Source: CAYTZN01 sp964442495 (GTDB lineage: Bacteria > Pseudomonadota > Gammaproteobacteria > Legionellales > Legionellaceae). From it: a stretch of DNA of 64,000 nt. Each line of letters starts with the position of its first letter. Positions within the stretch are counted from its first letter, which is position 1. The stretch lies in the NCBI GenBank assembly GCA_964442495.1, contig CAYTZN010000001.1, forward strand, positions 62,001-126,000, written 5' to 3'. Below the pieces are notes generated by a model. The model did not search any database. It worked only from the letters and a program-made list of their open reading frames with translations, and was not told the origin of the DNA. The translations under genes were made by a program, and so were the position numbers. Below, piece by piece: positions 34,959 through 43,359 of this stretch.

Positions 34959-35873
34959 ATGGTTTTTGATATGAGCAAAAGCAAAGCTTATTCCCTGCAG
35001 GGTTTATTATTTCTCGTTTTAGCCCAGATGATGGTGGGAGTGAACATTGTATTTTCCAAATACGTTCTTTCCTCGCTTCCCGTACTATTTATATTAACGA
35101 TTCGCTTTACCTTAGCAACGATTAGTTTATTGCCGCTTCATTGGTTTACACCGGCCAGGAAAATTTCCATAGGCACTTATTTTTCGCAATTAAAACGCAG
35201 GGATTGGATTTTTATTATTGCGCAAGGATTTTCTGCTGGAATTTTCTTTAATTTTCTTATGTTATGGGGATTAGATTATACAGATGCCAATGTTGCGGGC
35301 ATTATTACTAGTGCACTGCCTGCAATTATTGCAGTGATGTCTTGGCTGGTATTAGGCGAAAAAATATCAGGCAAAAAAATGAGTTGTGTTTTTTTTGCAA
35401 CCCTAGGTTTAGTTGTCATTGCTTGTGATAAGCCTACTGGAGTGCAAGTTAGTCATTCTTTTTTTGGTGATAGCCTGGTTCTGCTATCTCTTCTGCCAGA
35501 GGCTATTTATTACATCCTGTGTAAAATGCATAGTAATTCGCTTCCAGTATTTCTAATCTCTGCCTTGCTTAATGGAATTAATGCACTGCTCTTCTGGTTT
35601 ATCCTTCTATTTAGTTCATGGAACGGATTAGGTATTACATTTATAGATTGGATGGTGTTAATTATCTTAGGCTTAAGCTCAGGACTGTTCTACGTTTTTT
35701 GGTATTTTGGTTACAAGCAAGTTGATGGGGTAATGGCATCATTGTCTACAGCGATTATGCCTGTAGTCACAGTCATAATTGCTTGGGTATTTCTGGAGGA
35801 GCAATTAACTCTGTGGCAGTCTATTGGTATGGGGATGGTTATATTTTCAATTGCAATGTATGCAAAACGATGA
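34959..35873 (+). CDS. EamA/DMT-family transporter
   Basis: A 304-residue, ten-helix drug/metabolite transporter with the duplicated EamA domain (FVLFILTIRFTLATISLLPL-type first half, SLSTAIMPVVTVIIAWVFLEEQLTLWQSIGMGMV second half). Exports small metabolites in the family; substrate unknown. ATG 34959 or 34971 may be the start. The AraC-type regulator upstream and csaA 10 bases downstream suggest a three-gene unit. Confidence 0.9.
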   Translation: MVFDMSKSKAYSLQGLLFLVLAQMMVGVNIVFSKYVLSSLPVLFILTIRFTLATISLLPLHWFTPARKISIGTYFSQLKRRDWIFIIAQGFSAGIFFNFLMLWGLDYTDANVAGIITSALPAIIAVMSWLVLGEKISGKKMSCVFFATLGLVVIACDKPTGVQVSHSFFGDSLVLLSLLPEAIYYILCKMHSNSLPVFLISALLNGINALLFWFILLFSSWNGLGITFIDWMVLIILGLSSGLFYVFWYFGYKQVDGVMASLSTAIMPVVTVIIAWVFLEEQLTLWQSIGMGMVIFSIAMYAKR

Positions 35874-35882
35874 GAAGTTGGT

Positions 35883-36218
35883 ATGACAATATCTTATGAA
35901 GATTTTGAAAGAGTAAATTTACGCTCTGGCACTATTGTGAAGGTAGAAGAGTTTTCACGTGCAAAGAAACCGGCGTATAAAATCTGGGTGGATTTTGGAG
36001 TAGAACTGGGCATACTTCAAACCTCAGCGCAAATAACCGTACACTATACACCTGAGTTGTTAGTCGGAAAAATGGTTGTTGGCTGTGTTAATTTAGGTGA
36101 AAAAAATATTGCTGGGTTTACATCACAATTTTTATTGGTCGGTTTTTCAGATCTAAAGGGTGCAATATGTCTTACCACTATTGAGCCTTGTGTTCCTAAT
36201 GGCATGAAAATGCATTAA
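35883..36218 (+). CDS. csaA: CsaA-like tRNA-binding domain protein
   Basis: A 111-residue stand-alone OB-fold of the EMAP/tRNA-binding type. Signatures: VNLRSGTIVKVEEFSRAKKPAYKIWVDFG, QITVHYTPELLVGKMVVGCVNLG (with LVG and VNL), and the C-terminal PNGMKMH. CsaA of Bacillus has chaperone and tRNA-binding activity. The protein is full length. It lies 10 bases after the EamA gene. Confidence 0.92.
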   Translation: MTISYEDFERVNLRSGTIVKVEEFSRAKKPAYKIWVDFGVELGILQTSAQITVHYTPELLVGKMVVGCVNLGEKNIAGFTSQFLLVGFSDLKGAICLTTIEPCVPNGMKMH

Positions 36219-36272
36219 ATTATAAAAGAGGTTAACTCAATTTGACCATATAACCATATAATAAGTAGCTCT

Positions 36273-36812
36273 CTAGTGAGGTTGCTCTTGATTTTCTAAT
36301 TTATTAAGCAATGCTTGCACAGCCAAATGCCCCATCTTTTCTTGTGGAGAAAAATCCATGGCGACTGCAAATCCAATATGATCATATTCTGGTATGGTCA
36401 ATTTCTTATTCAATATTGGCTTGATTTTATTAATCATTGCTTGCATTGCTATATCATCAATCGATGTAAAATGTACCTTCCTGTTAGATATCATTTCTCT
36501 CAACGTGACATGCAAAGCATATTTCATCATTTCCAAAGCATATTCTTTCGTTGGATCTGTAACGTTTAGCTGAATAAATCCTGACTCATTGTACAAATGA
36601 GTTAATTTATAATCATCGGGTGAAAAATCATTATTCAAGATATCATTCTGCTCTCTGTGACTAGATTGGCATCTAAAGAAATAAAGAACTTCTCTATTCT
36701 TATGTAGTTCAGTGATTTTTATGCATCCTTGAAAAATAAAAGGATTTTCCCAAACAGCAACTAGTACTAGTGTTTCCACATTAAGACTTATAAGTTTTTT
36801 CTTGTTTGACAT
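36273..36812 (-). CDS. Hypothetical protein
   Basis: A 179-residue soluble protein, no signal peptide or membrane segment, no family recognised. It begins MSNKKKLISLNVETLVLVAVWENPF, contains a helix-rich middle (KEYALEMMKYALHVTLREM) and ends in a Lys/Glu-rich helix. It converges on csaA and lies close to the 3' end of tRNA-Arg, which raises the possibility of an acquired single gene, though no integrase is present. Confidence 0.6.
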   Translation of the reverse strand: MSNKKKLISLNVETLVLVAVWENPFIFQGCIKITELHKNREVLYFFRCQSSHREQNDILNNDFSPDDYKLTHLYNESGFIQLNVTDPTKEYALEMMKYALHVTLREMISNRKVHFTSIDDIAMQAMINKIKPILNKKLTIPEYDHIGFAVAMDFSPQEKMGHLAVQALLNKLENQEQPH

Positions 36813-36997
36813 CTATATTTCAGCTCTGCCTGGAACCTTTCCAATTGGGGTATAGCAATAGGTAAACGTTTATTCTTTCTAAATTTACAAGATATAATTT
36901 ACTCATCACATTACTCTTTTTAGGTACCCAGATAGGCGCCGAAAAATAGAAAAACATTAAATACTTTAAATTATTATTTATAACCCATTGATTTAAT

Positions 36998-37074
36998 TGG
37001 CGTCCCAGGACGGATTCGAACCGCCGACCTGCCCCTTAGGAGGGGGCCGCGCTATCCAGCTGCGCCACTGGGAC
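36998..37074 (-). tRNA. tRNA-Arg (CCU anticodon)
   Basis: On the minus strand a full cloverleaf reads from GTCCCAG at the 5' end through the D arm, an anticodon loop CTCCTAA (anticodon CCU, decoding AGG), the T loop TTCGAAT, and the acceptor CTGGGAC, discriminator G and an encoded CCA at 37000-36998. All stems pair. Confidence 0.95.
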
Positions 37075-37160
37075 TGGGGAACTTCTACAAATAGCGTGCC
37101 AAGTTTACCGTCGTCCTCTATAAATAACAATTGTTAGAGTAAAGATGTTTCTAAGACGGA

Positions 37161-38792
37161 TTACATTCCACTGTAATTTGGTCCACCACCACCTTCTGGC
37201 GCTAACCAAACAATATTTTGACAGGGGTCTTTAATATCGCATGTTTTACAATGTATGCAGTTTTGTGCATTGATATGTAAGCGTGTTTTACCTTTTTCTT
37301 CAATAATTTCATAAACACCGGCAGGGCAATAGCGTGTTTCTGGGGATGCATATTCTTTATAATTTACCTCAATGGGCAATGCTTTATCTCGGAGCTTTAA
37401 ATGGCACGGTTGATTTTCTTCATGGAAGGTATTGGTTAAGTAAACCGAAGATAGCCTATCAAAGGTTAGAACCCCATCGGGTTTTGGGTAGTCAATTTTT
37501 TTAGATTGCAATGCTGGTTTAAGGGATAAATGATCCGCATGATTAACCAAGGTCCAGGGTGATTTTCCCCTAGAAATATACGTTTCAAATGCAGCATTTG
37601 CAAGCCCCCAAAAAAGACCATACTTAAAACCCGGACGAACATTGCGCACGCTGTATAGCTCTTTTGCCATCCACGATTGTTTTATTTTTTGAGTAAAACT
37701 TACAAGTTCCAATGGCACTGTTGCAGTGGCTTGGACGACAGATTCAAAGCATGCTTCTGCAGCAAGCATGCCTGACTCCATGGCTGTATGAATGCCTTTG
37801 ATTTTAGGCACATTAAGAAAACCCGCCGCATCCCCCATCAATACCCCCCCAGGAAAGGTCAGCTTAGGTAGTGACTGCCAACCCCCTTCATTTAAAGCGC
37901 GGGCTCCATAAGCAATTCGTTCCCCCCCACTTAACAGTTCACGTACTAACGGGTGGGTTTTAAAACGTTGAAATTCTTCAAAAGGACTAAGCCATGGGTT
38001 TTTGTAATCCAAACCCACCACGTAACCAATTGCCACACGCTGATTAGAGAAGTAATAAATAAAAGAGCCGCCATAGGTGGCATTATCAAGTGGCCAGCCT
38101 ACAGTATGAACAACTTCACCTGGCTTATGTTGAGCCTCAGGAATCTGCCAGATTTCTTTAAGGCCAATGCCATAGGTTTGTGGAGAAGCATCTTTTCGTA
38201 AATCAAAGCGGTGCATGAGTTGTTGACTGAGTTGGCCTCGACATCCCTCTGCAAATAGGGTTTGTTTTGCGAGTAAATGCATGCCTAGCTGGTAATTAAC
38301 ACCTCTATTTCCGTCCTTATCTACACCCATTGGGCCTGTAGCCACTCCAATAACATCGCCAGTATCATTATAAAGAACATCAGTAGCCGCAAAGCCTGGG
38401 TAAATTTCACACCCCAATTGCTCGGCTTGTATAGCAAGAAATTGGCACAGCTCACCTAAACTAATAATAAAATTACCTTTGTTTTTCATTGGTGATGGGG
38501 TAGGGAGGTGATAGGCACTTTTTGATGTTAACAATAGAAATTTATCATGACTCACTGGGGTATCTAAGGGGGCTTCTTGCCACGTTTCAGGCAATAAATG
38601 TTTTAGGCTACGGGGGTCTAAAACCGCTCCAGATAAAATATGCGCACCAACCTGTGATCCTTTTTCAAGAATACACACTTGTAGCACCTGGTTTTGTTCA
38701 GCCGCTAGTTGTTTAAGCCGAATGGCTGCTGATAGCCCAGCAGGGCCTGCGCCCACAATAACAACATCGTACTCCATTGTTTCATGTTCCAC
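37161..38792 (-). CDS. Electron transfer flavoprotein-ubiquinone oxidoreductase
   Basis: Inner-membrane flavoprotein with a 4Fe-4S cluster that passes electrons from ETF (fatty acid and amino acid oxidation) to ubiquinone. N-terminal FAD motif YDVVIVGAGPAGLSAAIRLK, FAD region GVLMGDAAGFLNVPKIKGIHTAMESG, and C-terminal cluster Cys residues CIHCKTCDIKDPCQN with PEGGGGPNYSGM at the end. The start is probably a GTG at 38792 (VEHETMEYD, as in related enzymes) with AGGAG six bases before it, giving 543 residues; ATG at 38813 is open. No etfAB genes are adjacent. Confidence 0.95.
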   Translation of the reverse strand: MEHETMEYDVVIVGAGPAGLSAAIRLKQLAAEQNQVLQVCILEKGSQVGAHILSGAVLDPRSLKHLLPETWQEAPLDTPVSHDKFLLLTSKSAYHLPTPSPMKNKGNFIISLGELCQFLAIQAEQLGCEIYPGFAATDVLYNDTGDVIGVATGPMGVDKDGNRGVNYQLGMHLLAKQTLFAEGCRGQLSQQLMHRFDLRKDASPQTYGIGLKEIWQIPEAQHKPGEVVHTVGWPLDNATYGGSFIYYFSNQRVAIGYVVGLDYKNPWLSPFEEFQRFKTHPLVRELLSGGERIAYGARALNEGGWQSLPKLTFPGGVLMGDAAGFLNVPKIKGIHTAMESGMLAAEACFESVVQATATVPLELVSFTQKIKQSWMAKELYSVRNVRPGFKYGLFWGLANAAFETYISRGKSPWTLVNHADHLSLKPALQSKKIDYPKPDGVLTFDRLSSVYLTNTFHEENQPCHLKLRDKALPIEVNYKEYASPETRYCPAGVYEIIEEKGKTRLHINAQNCIHCKTCDIKDPCQNIVWLAPEGGGGPNYSGM

Positions 38793-38866
38793 ATCCAACT
38801 CCTGTTTTATCATTTGATGATAATGTTTAACGGATTAAATGATCTGGTTTTAAATATTTTAAAGTA

Positions 38867-38899
38867 CCTACATACCGCAGCTTGTCTGCGCTACGTAGG
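38867..38899. repeat. REP-like hairpin
   Basis: CCTACATACCGCAG (38867-38880) and CTGCGCTACGTAGG (38886-38899) pair with two mismatches around the loop CTTGT. It shares the ACCGCAGCTTGTC core with the sites at 39015 and 61412 and with the less similar 8396 site. Confidence 0.5.
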
Positions 38900-39014
38900 A
38901 TAGTGATCTAATAAATGAGATCTGCGATAAAAAAGATATCGATTATTTAACCATTGAATACTTCTTGCTTACAACCATTTAAGATTGTTGGCCTTTAATA
39001 GAAGATGAATTAAA

Positions 39015-39035
39015 GTACCTCAGCTTGTGATCACG
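39015..39035. repeat. Degenerate REP-like element
   Basis: GTACCTCAGCTTGTGATCAC, starting at 39015, matches the 5' half of the other REP-like sites (GTACC..GCTTGT) but its second arm is decayed. It lies 116 bases from the hairpin at 38867-38899. Confidence 0.35.
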
Positions 39036-39155
39036 AAAAAGCTCATGATATCCTAACCCCTTCATTAACCATGAAATATTTTCCCGCAGGTAGTGAGGCG
39101 GGCCCTTAGTGGGCTCATACGGAATAGAATCACATTAATTGGGGCGGTTTGGAAC

Positions 39156-39965
39156 ATGAAAATAGAAAAGTTGTACGATAATATTGCAGAAACATATAAC
39201 CAAAAAGCTAGCGCAGACGTTCTTTCATCAGCAAATAATACGGCATTTTCACTTATTACCAGCAAAAATAAAGCCATAGACTCTATTTTAGCCTTAGGCG
39301 TTGGTGATGGGGTTTGCCTTCTTCCTTATCAAAAATTATACCCAGATGCTATGCTTTATGGATTAGATGTATCAGAAAACATGCTTCAAAAAGCAAAAAA
39401 ACAATTGGCTTGTGAGGTTTTTCATGGCGATATTGCACAGGCTTCCAACATTATTGATAAAAATGATTTTGATCTCATCCTTGCCCATTTTGTGTGTGCT
39501 TATGTTCCTATTACCACAACACTTAATCAGTGCAAAAAAATCATGTCTGAACAGGGGTTGATTTCTATTGTAACCAATACCATGTCATCTTTTTCAAAAA
39601 TGCAAACTATATTGAATAAGATGAAAAACTCAGCCAATCCTTTCAATAAATTTGTGAGCTACCATGTAAAACAAGCTTTAAAAACAGTGTATGTTCCCGA
39701 AAACTTAGATCATTTGGCATCTATTTTTGCAGCAAGTAAGTTAAAAGTTTGCGATGCACAGTTAGTTGATATTGAAATTAACTTGAAAACAGAGAAAGAA
39801 ATTTTTGAATTTTTTATTGATGGAGGTTGGTTTGCTAGTGGCTTGAATCATCCACTTATACCCACACGGTTTTTTCATAAAATTATTAAACGATTAATCC
39901 ATGAGCACGTTTCATTACCTTATAAGGACACGTTACAGGTGATTATCGCTATTGGGTCTAAATAG
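39156..39965 (+). CDS. SAM-dependent methyltransferase
   Basis: A 269-residue class I methyltransferase with start at ATG 39156 (MKIEKLYDNIAETYNQKA); the frame is open to 39093 but without a supporting ribosome binding site. SAM motifs: ILALGVGDGVCLLP (motif I), MLYGLDVSENMLQKAK (motif II region), FDLILAHFVCAYV and LISIVTNTMSS. The middle and C-terminal parts resemble UbiE/methyltransferase 11-type enzymes acting on small molecules. Substrate unknown. It stands alone. Confidence 0.85.
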   Translation: MKIEKLYDNIAETYNQKASADVLSSANNTAFSLITSKNKAIDSILALGVGDGVCLLPYQKLYPDAMLYGLDVSENMLQKAKKQLACEVFHGDIAQASNIIDKNDFDLILAHFVCAYVPITTTLNQCKKIMSEQGLISIVTNTMSSFSKMQTILNKMKNSANPFNKFVSYHVKQALKTVYVPENLDHLASIFAASKLKVCDAQLVDIEINLKTEKEIFEFFIDGGWFASGLNHPLIPTRFFHKIIKRLIHEHVSLPYKDTLQVIIAIGSK

Positions 39966-40205
39966 TTATACAGTAAGCACGGTATTTCTTCCATATCGCA
40001 TCGAGATTGTACTGGATTCCGCGGAACGTGGGCATTACGATTTCTTGATGAATGTTTATACGTGTTTACTTTCTGTTTGAAGCCTCCTGGGCCTCAAAAA
40101 TATTCAGCTTTTATGATAAAAGCCACCAAAAAATTGTTCAATATATAAGCTATTTTCTATGATTTAATGTAAACTATCATTTCTCTATATATATTTGTGT
40201 CTACA

Positions 40206-41093
40206 ATGCCCATTACTCATATTTTATTAGCTTTGTTGGTTGCCATTATTTGGGGGTTTAATTTTATTTTTGTGACCTTTAGCCTTCAAGAATTTTCTCC
40301 TCTCTTGCTATGCGCATTACGCTTTTTACTCGCCAGTGTTCCGGCTGTATTTTTTATTAAACCACCTGCCGTGCCATTTAGGCTATTAGCGTTGTATGGA
40401 TTGGTCATGTTTGCTTTGCAATTTTCACTTTTGTTTGTAGGATTAAATGTGGGTATGACACCAGGAATGGCGTCTTTAATTATGCAAGTTCAGGTTTTTT
40501 TCAGTATGTTTTTTGCCGCTTTTATTTTGAATGAAAAATTAAAGATGATTCAAATGTTAGGGGCTTTAGTTTCCTTTGGTGGTATTGCTTTGGTGGCTTT
40601 TCACTTTGATAAAAATATCTCAACTTTAGGTTTTCTACTGATATTAGGCGCGTCAGCCACATGGGGAATTGGTAATCTTATTACGAAGAAAATGACTCAA
40701 GTAAACATGTTTTCTCTGGTTATCTGGGGATGTTTTGTTGCTTGTATCCCTATGTTTATTTTATCGTTTATATTAGAGGGCACGGATAGCTTGTCCTATA
40801 GTTATAACCATTTAACATGGGTTGGCTCAACGTCGCTCCTTTATATCGTATGTGTATCAACATGGCTTGGCTATGGTGTATGGAACTGGTTACTCAGTCA
40901 GCACCCTGTGGGCTCTGTTGTACCCTTTACCTTATTAGTACCTGTGGTTGGTATTTTAAGTTCCGTAATGCTTTTTGGTGAACCCTTTGAGTCTTGGAAA
41001 TTAGCTTCAGGACTGTTAGTAATTGGTGGACTTTACATCAACTTATCAAGCATGCGCTCAGTTAAAGTAGAGGCACAACAAGAGGCGTTTTGA
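40206..41093 (+). CDS. EamA-family transporter
   Basis: A 295-residue ten-helix DMT transporter, distinct from the one at 34959-35873. The start at 40206 (MPITHILLALLVAIIWGFNFIF) is typical of the family; GTG 40197 is open upstream. Both EamA halves are seen: MAGMSLIMQVQVFF-like GMASLIMQVQVFFSMFFAAFILNEKLKMIQMLG and VVPFTLLVPVVGILSSVMLFGEPF. Such proteins export amino acids or metabolites; substrate unknown. Confidence 0.88.
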   Translation: MPITHILLALLVAIIWGFNFIFVTFSLQEFSPLLLCALRFLLASVPAVFFIKPPAVPFRLLALYGLVMFALQFSLLFVGLNVGMTPGMASLIMQVQVFFSMFFAAFILNEKLKMIQMLGALVSFGGIALVAFHFDKNISTLGFLLILGASATWGIGNLITKKMTQVNMFSLVIWGCFVACIPMFILSFILEGTDSLSYSYNHLTWVGSTSLLYIVCVSTWLGYGVWNWLLSQHPVGSVVPFTLLVPVVGILSSVMLFGEPFESWKLASGLLVIGGLYINLSSMRSVKVEAQQEAF

Positions 41094-41380
41094 ATTCATC
41101 ATTAGGCTAGAATCCTCTAGTAGGGCAGAGGTAATTCCATCAAACTTCTTTTCTTATAAAAAAAGAATGATGATGCCTAAGCCAGGATAAGCGCATCAAA
41201 ACGTTCACTATTAACGCTTTCTGCGTGAATCTAATGCGATATCGAATCGATACCGTGCTTTATGAAAAGTACGTCGGCAAGGGCGATGCCATTTGTGTTG
41301 AAAAATGAGAAGGGTTTGCTCTGTGCTTGAGAGAAAATAGATGTAAAATGGATTGCAGTTAGATATACTACATGGGTTTT

Positions 41381-41453
41381 GGGCCGTTAGCTCAGTTGGT
41401 AGAGCAGGAGACTCTTAATCTCTTTGTCGTAGGTTCGAACCCTACACGGCCCA
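41381..41453 (+). tRNA. tRNA-Lys (CUU anticodon)
   Basis: GGGCCGT (41381-41387) pairs with ACGGCCC (41446-41452), discriminator A at 41453. D arm GCTC/GAGC, anticodon loop CTCTTAA (anticodon CUU, decoding AAG), T loop TTCGAAC with stem GTAGG/CCTAC. The CCA end is not encoded, unlike the tRNA-Arg gene at 36998-37074. Confidence 0.95.
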
Positions 41454-41465
41454 TTTTATATCGTC

Positions 41466-41672
41466 CTAATCCCCATCAATAGTATCTTCTTCACCATTCG
41501 GCAACAAATCAGGATATACTGGCTCTGCGGGAATTTTTCGGTTTTCACTGGCCCACTCTCCTAAATCAATCAACTTGCATCGATCTGAGCAAAAAGGTCT
41601 AAAAGAATTTTGTGCTTGCCAAGTATTCTTTTTGTTGCAGGTTGGACAACAGATTTTTTCTAGGTGACTCAT
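41466..41672 (-). CDS. yacG: DNA gyrase inhibitor YacG (zinc protein)
   Basis: A 68-residue zinc-binding protein. Four Cys ligands: ICCPTCNKK and FCSDRCKLID, followed by the conserved LGEWASENRKIP. YacG binds GyrB and can inhibit gyrase in E. coli. Length is typical. It converges on the tRNA-Lys gene. Confidence 0.93.
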   Translation of the reverse strand: MSHLEKICCPTCNKKNTWQAQNSFRPFCSDRCKLIDLGEWASENRKIPAEPVYPDLLPNGEEDTIDGD

Positions 41673-41821
41673 ACATTATCTTCGCTTGCTTATTATGAGT
41701 CGAAGTATGCAATATAGTTATAGGATGATTCAACATTTAGGCCAACCAGGATTGCTTTATTTTGCACAGCAGGGGAAAAAATGTATTATGATAGTTTATT
41801 ATTTATTACAATAGGTCAAAA

Positions 41822-42238
41822 ATGAACACACCTATCAAAATTTTCCTTGCCACATTCTGGTTAGTCTTTTTCTCAGGGGCATTTGCTTCAGGCACAACAA
41901 CTCATGATTCAAGCGTGAATTCAGAGCCTTTAATGGTGTTTCAAATTATTCAAAATCAGCTCGTTATTGATAGATCAATGATTGAGTCTGCAACTCTAAT
42001 TCCTCCCTCCAGTCCTACTGATTCATACGGGTTACGGATTAAGTTAACGCCTACTGTAGCCGATCAAATAGAGCGGCTTAGTGAAGAAAACGTAGGAAAA
42101 CAACTGATGATGATTTTAAATGGTGTTGTTATATCCTCCCCAACCATTCAAAGCAAGTTAGGGGCTGAGTTTCAAATAACAGGATTAACTCAGCAACAAT
42201 CTAAGCAATTTGTCAACAGTTTGTCGTTAACGAAGTAA
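41822..42238 (+). CDS. Secreted orphan SecD/SecF P1-head domain protein
   Basis: A 138-residue protein with a signal peptide (MNTPIKIFLATFWLVFFSGAFA) and a C-terminal domain that looks like the periplasmic head of SecDF: GLRIKLTPTVADQIERLSEENVGKQLMMILNGVVISSPTI followed by a final hydrophobic strand and helix. SecD uses this head in protein translocation, but here it stands free, without membrane helices. Its role is unknown; a substrate-like or competing binding domain is possible. Similar stand-alone SecDF P1-head proteins exist in other genomes. Confidence 0.75.
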   Translation: MNTPIKIFLATFWLVFFSGAFASGTTTHDSSVNSEPLMVFQIIQNQLVIDRSMIESATLIPPSSPTDSYGLRIKLTPTVADQIERLSEENVGKQLMMILNGVVISSPTIQSKLGAEFQITGLTQQQSKQFVNSLSLTK

Positions 42239-42528
42239 AAAGAAGACATGAAAGCCAATATGGTTTTATTAGAGACTTTAAAACCTGGCTTAAACTGTAA
42301 AATAAGAGTGTTTGGTTTTCATGCTTCATGCGCAAAATCTATCGCGACATGTCTGCGAATTTGTTTGGATACCATGCATAAAGCACAGTAACTAGCAGAC
42401 TATAATGACATTTGTACTAAACATTAGATGCATTCGTCAAGCGTTCTGTTAGCGATGCTTTTCAAGTGTTTAATTATCCTGTAATCTCGCCAATTAAGTA
42501 AAATTACTTATATCATGGATGAATTATA
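42239..42528. promoter_or_regulatory. Upstream region of the ABC efflux operon with palindrome
   Basis: About 290 bases without an open frame. A 7-2-7 palindrome TAAGTAA-AA-TTACTTA lies at 42495-42510, 18 bases upstream of the ATG at 42529, and is a candidate operator for a repressor. Related E. coli ybhGFSR operons are controlled by a TetR-type repressor (CecR); none is encoded next to this operon. Confidence 0.4.
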
Positions 42529-43359
42529 ATGCGTAAATGCTTATGCATTGCTCTAATAACGGTTTTTTTAGTCTCCTGTAGAGACAGTGATAAGACGTTT
42601 AGTGGCTACATTGATGTCGATTTGGTTTATTTATCATCTGATTTTGCTGGCCGTCTGGTAAATTTACCCGTTAATCGGGGACAGACTGTTAATGAGCATC
42701 AGACTTTATTTAAATTGGAACAGACATCTGAGCTTTATAATGTAAAAATGAGTGAGTTCAATACTAAAGAGCTACAAGCACAACGCGAACAAATTTTAAT
42801 TCAATTAAATTATAACGATATCAATTATCGGCGTACCGTTGGCATGCGAAAAATGAATGCTGCGAGTCAAAGCGACCTAGATATTGCCGAGCGTGATTTA
42901 AAACGTTCACATCAAGAACTTGCTGACATCAATGCGACAATTCAAAGCACTCAAGTGAATACGGCTCAAAAAAAATGGGTTGTGGCACGCAAGGAAAATT
43001 CTGCTCCAGAGACAGGTATTATTTTTGATACCTATTACACAAAGGGTGAATTTGTCCAGGCTGGAAACCCTGTTTTATCATTAGTGACTAAAGACAACAT
43101 CAAAGTTGTTTTCTTTGTACCAGAAGAGCGATTAGCTCAAATGCGGCTAAATCAGCATGTAAATCTTAAAACTGACGTTAACAGCCCATTCGCTACAGGT
43201 CATATCTTTTATATTTCTAACATTGCTGAATTTACTCCGCCAATCATCTATTCCCGTGAAGAGCGACACAAACTGGTGTTTAGAGTTGAAGCAAAAATTG
43301 ATACACCTGATTTAGAAAAAATTCATTTAGGGCAGCCTGTCACGTTGGAATTAACTTAA
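42529..43359 (+). CDS. HlyD/YbhG-type membrane fusion lipoprotein
   Basis: Periplasmic adaptor of an ABC exporter. The 276-residue protein starts MRKCLCIALITVFLVSC, a lipoprotein signal peptide whose lipobox Cys would anchor it. After it come a lipoyl/biotinyl half (YIDVDLVYLSSDFAGRLVNLPVNRGQTVNEHQTLFKLE), an alpha-helical hairpin (SEFNTKELQAQREQILIQLNYN; ELADINATIQSTQ) and a second lipoyl half. It overlaps the ATPase gene by one base (TAATG). Homologous to E. coli YbhG. Confidence 0.9.
   Translation: MRKCLCIALITVFLVSCRDSDKTFSGYIDVDLVYLSSDFAGRLVNLPVNRGQTVNEHQTLFKLEQTSELYNVKMSEFNTKELQAQREQILIQLNYNDINYRRTVGMRKMNAASQSDLDIAERDLKRSHQELADINATIQSTQVNTAQKKWVVARKENSAPETGIIFDTYYTKGEFVQAGNPVLSLVTKDNIKVVFFVPEERLAQMRLNQHVNLKTDVNSPFATGHIFYISNIAEFTPPIIYSREERHKLVFRVEAKIDTPDLEKIHLGQPVTLELT

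Larger units (their letters stand above)
38793..39155. other. Intergenic region with two REP-like elements
   Basis: About 360 bases between the ETF-QO gene and the methyltransferase gene hold no convincing open frame. The two degenerate REP-like sites at 38867-38899 and 39015-39035 are the only recognisable features, besides a short GC-rich hairpin (CCCGC with GCGGG) near 39083. Confidence 0.5.

Noticed and set aside
39996..40040. Further REP-like element (ATTCCGCGGAACGTGGGC)
   Set aside because: Shares only the CCGCGG-type centre with the others; too weak to list.
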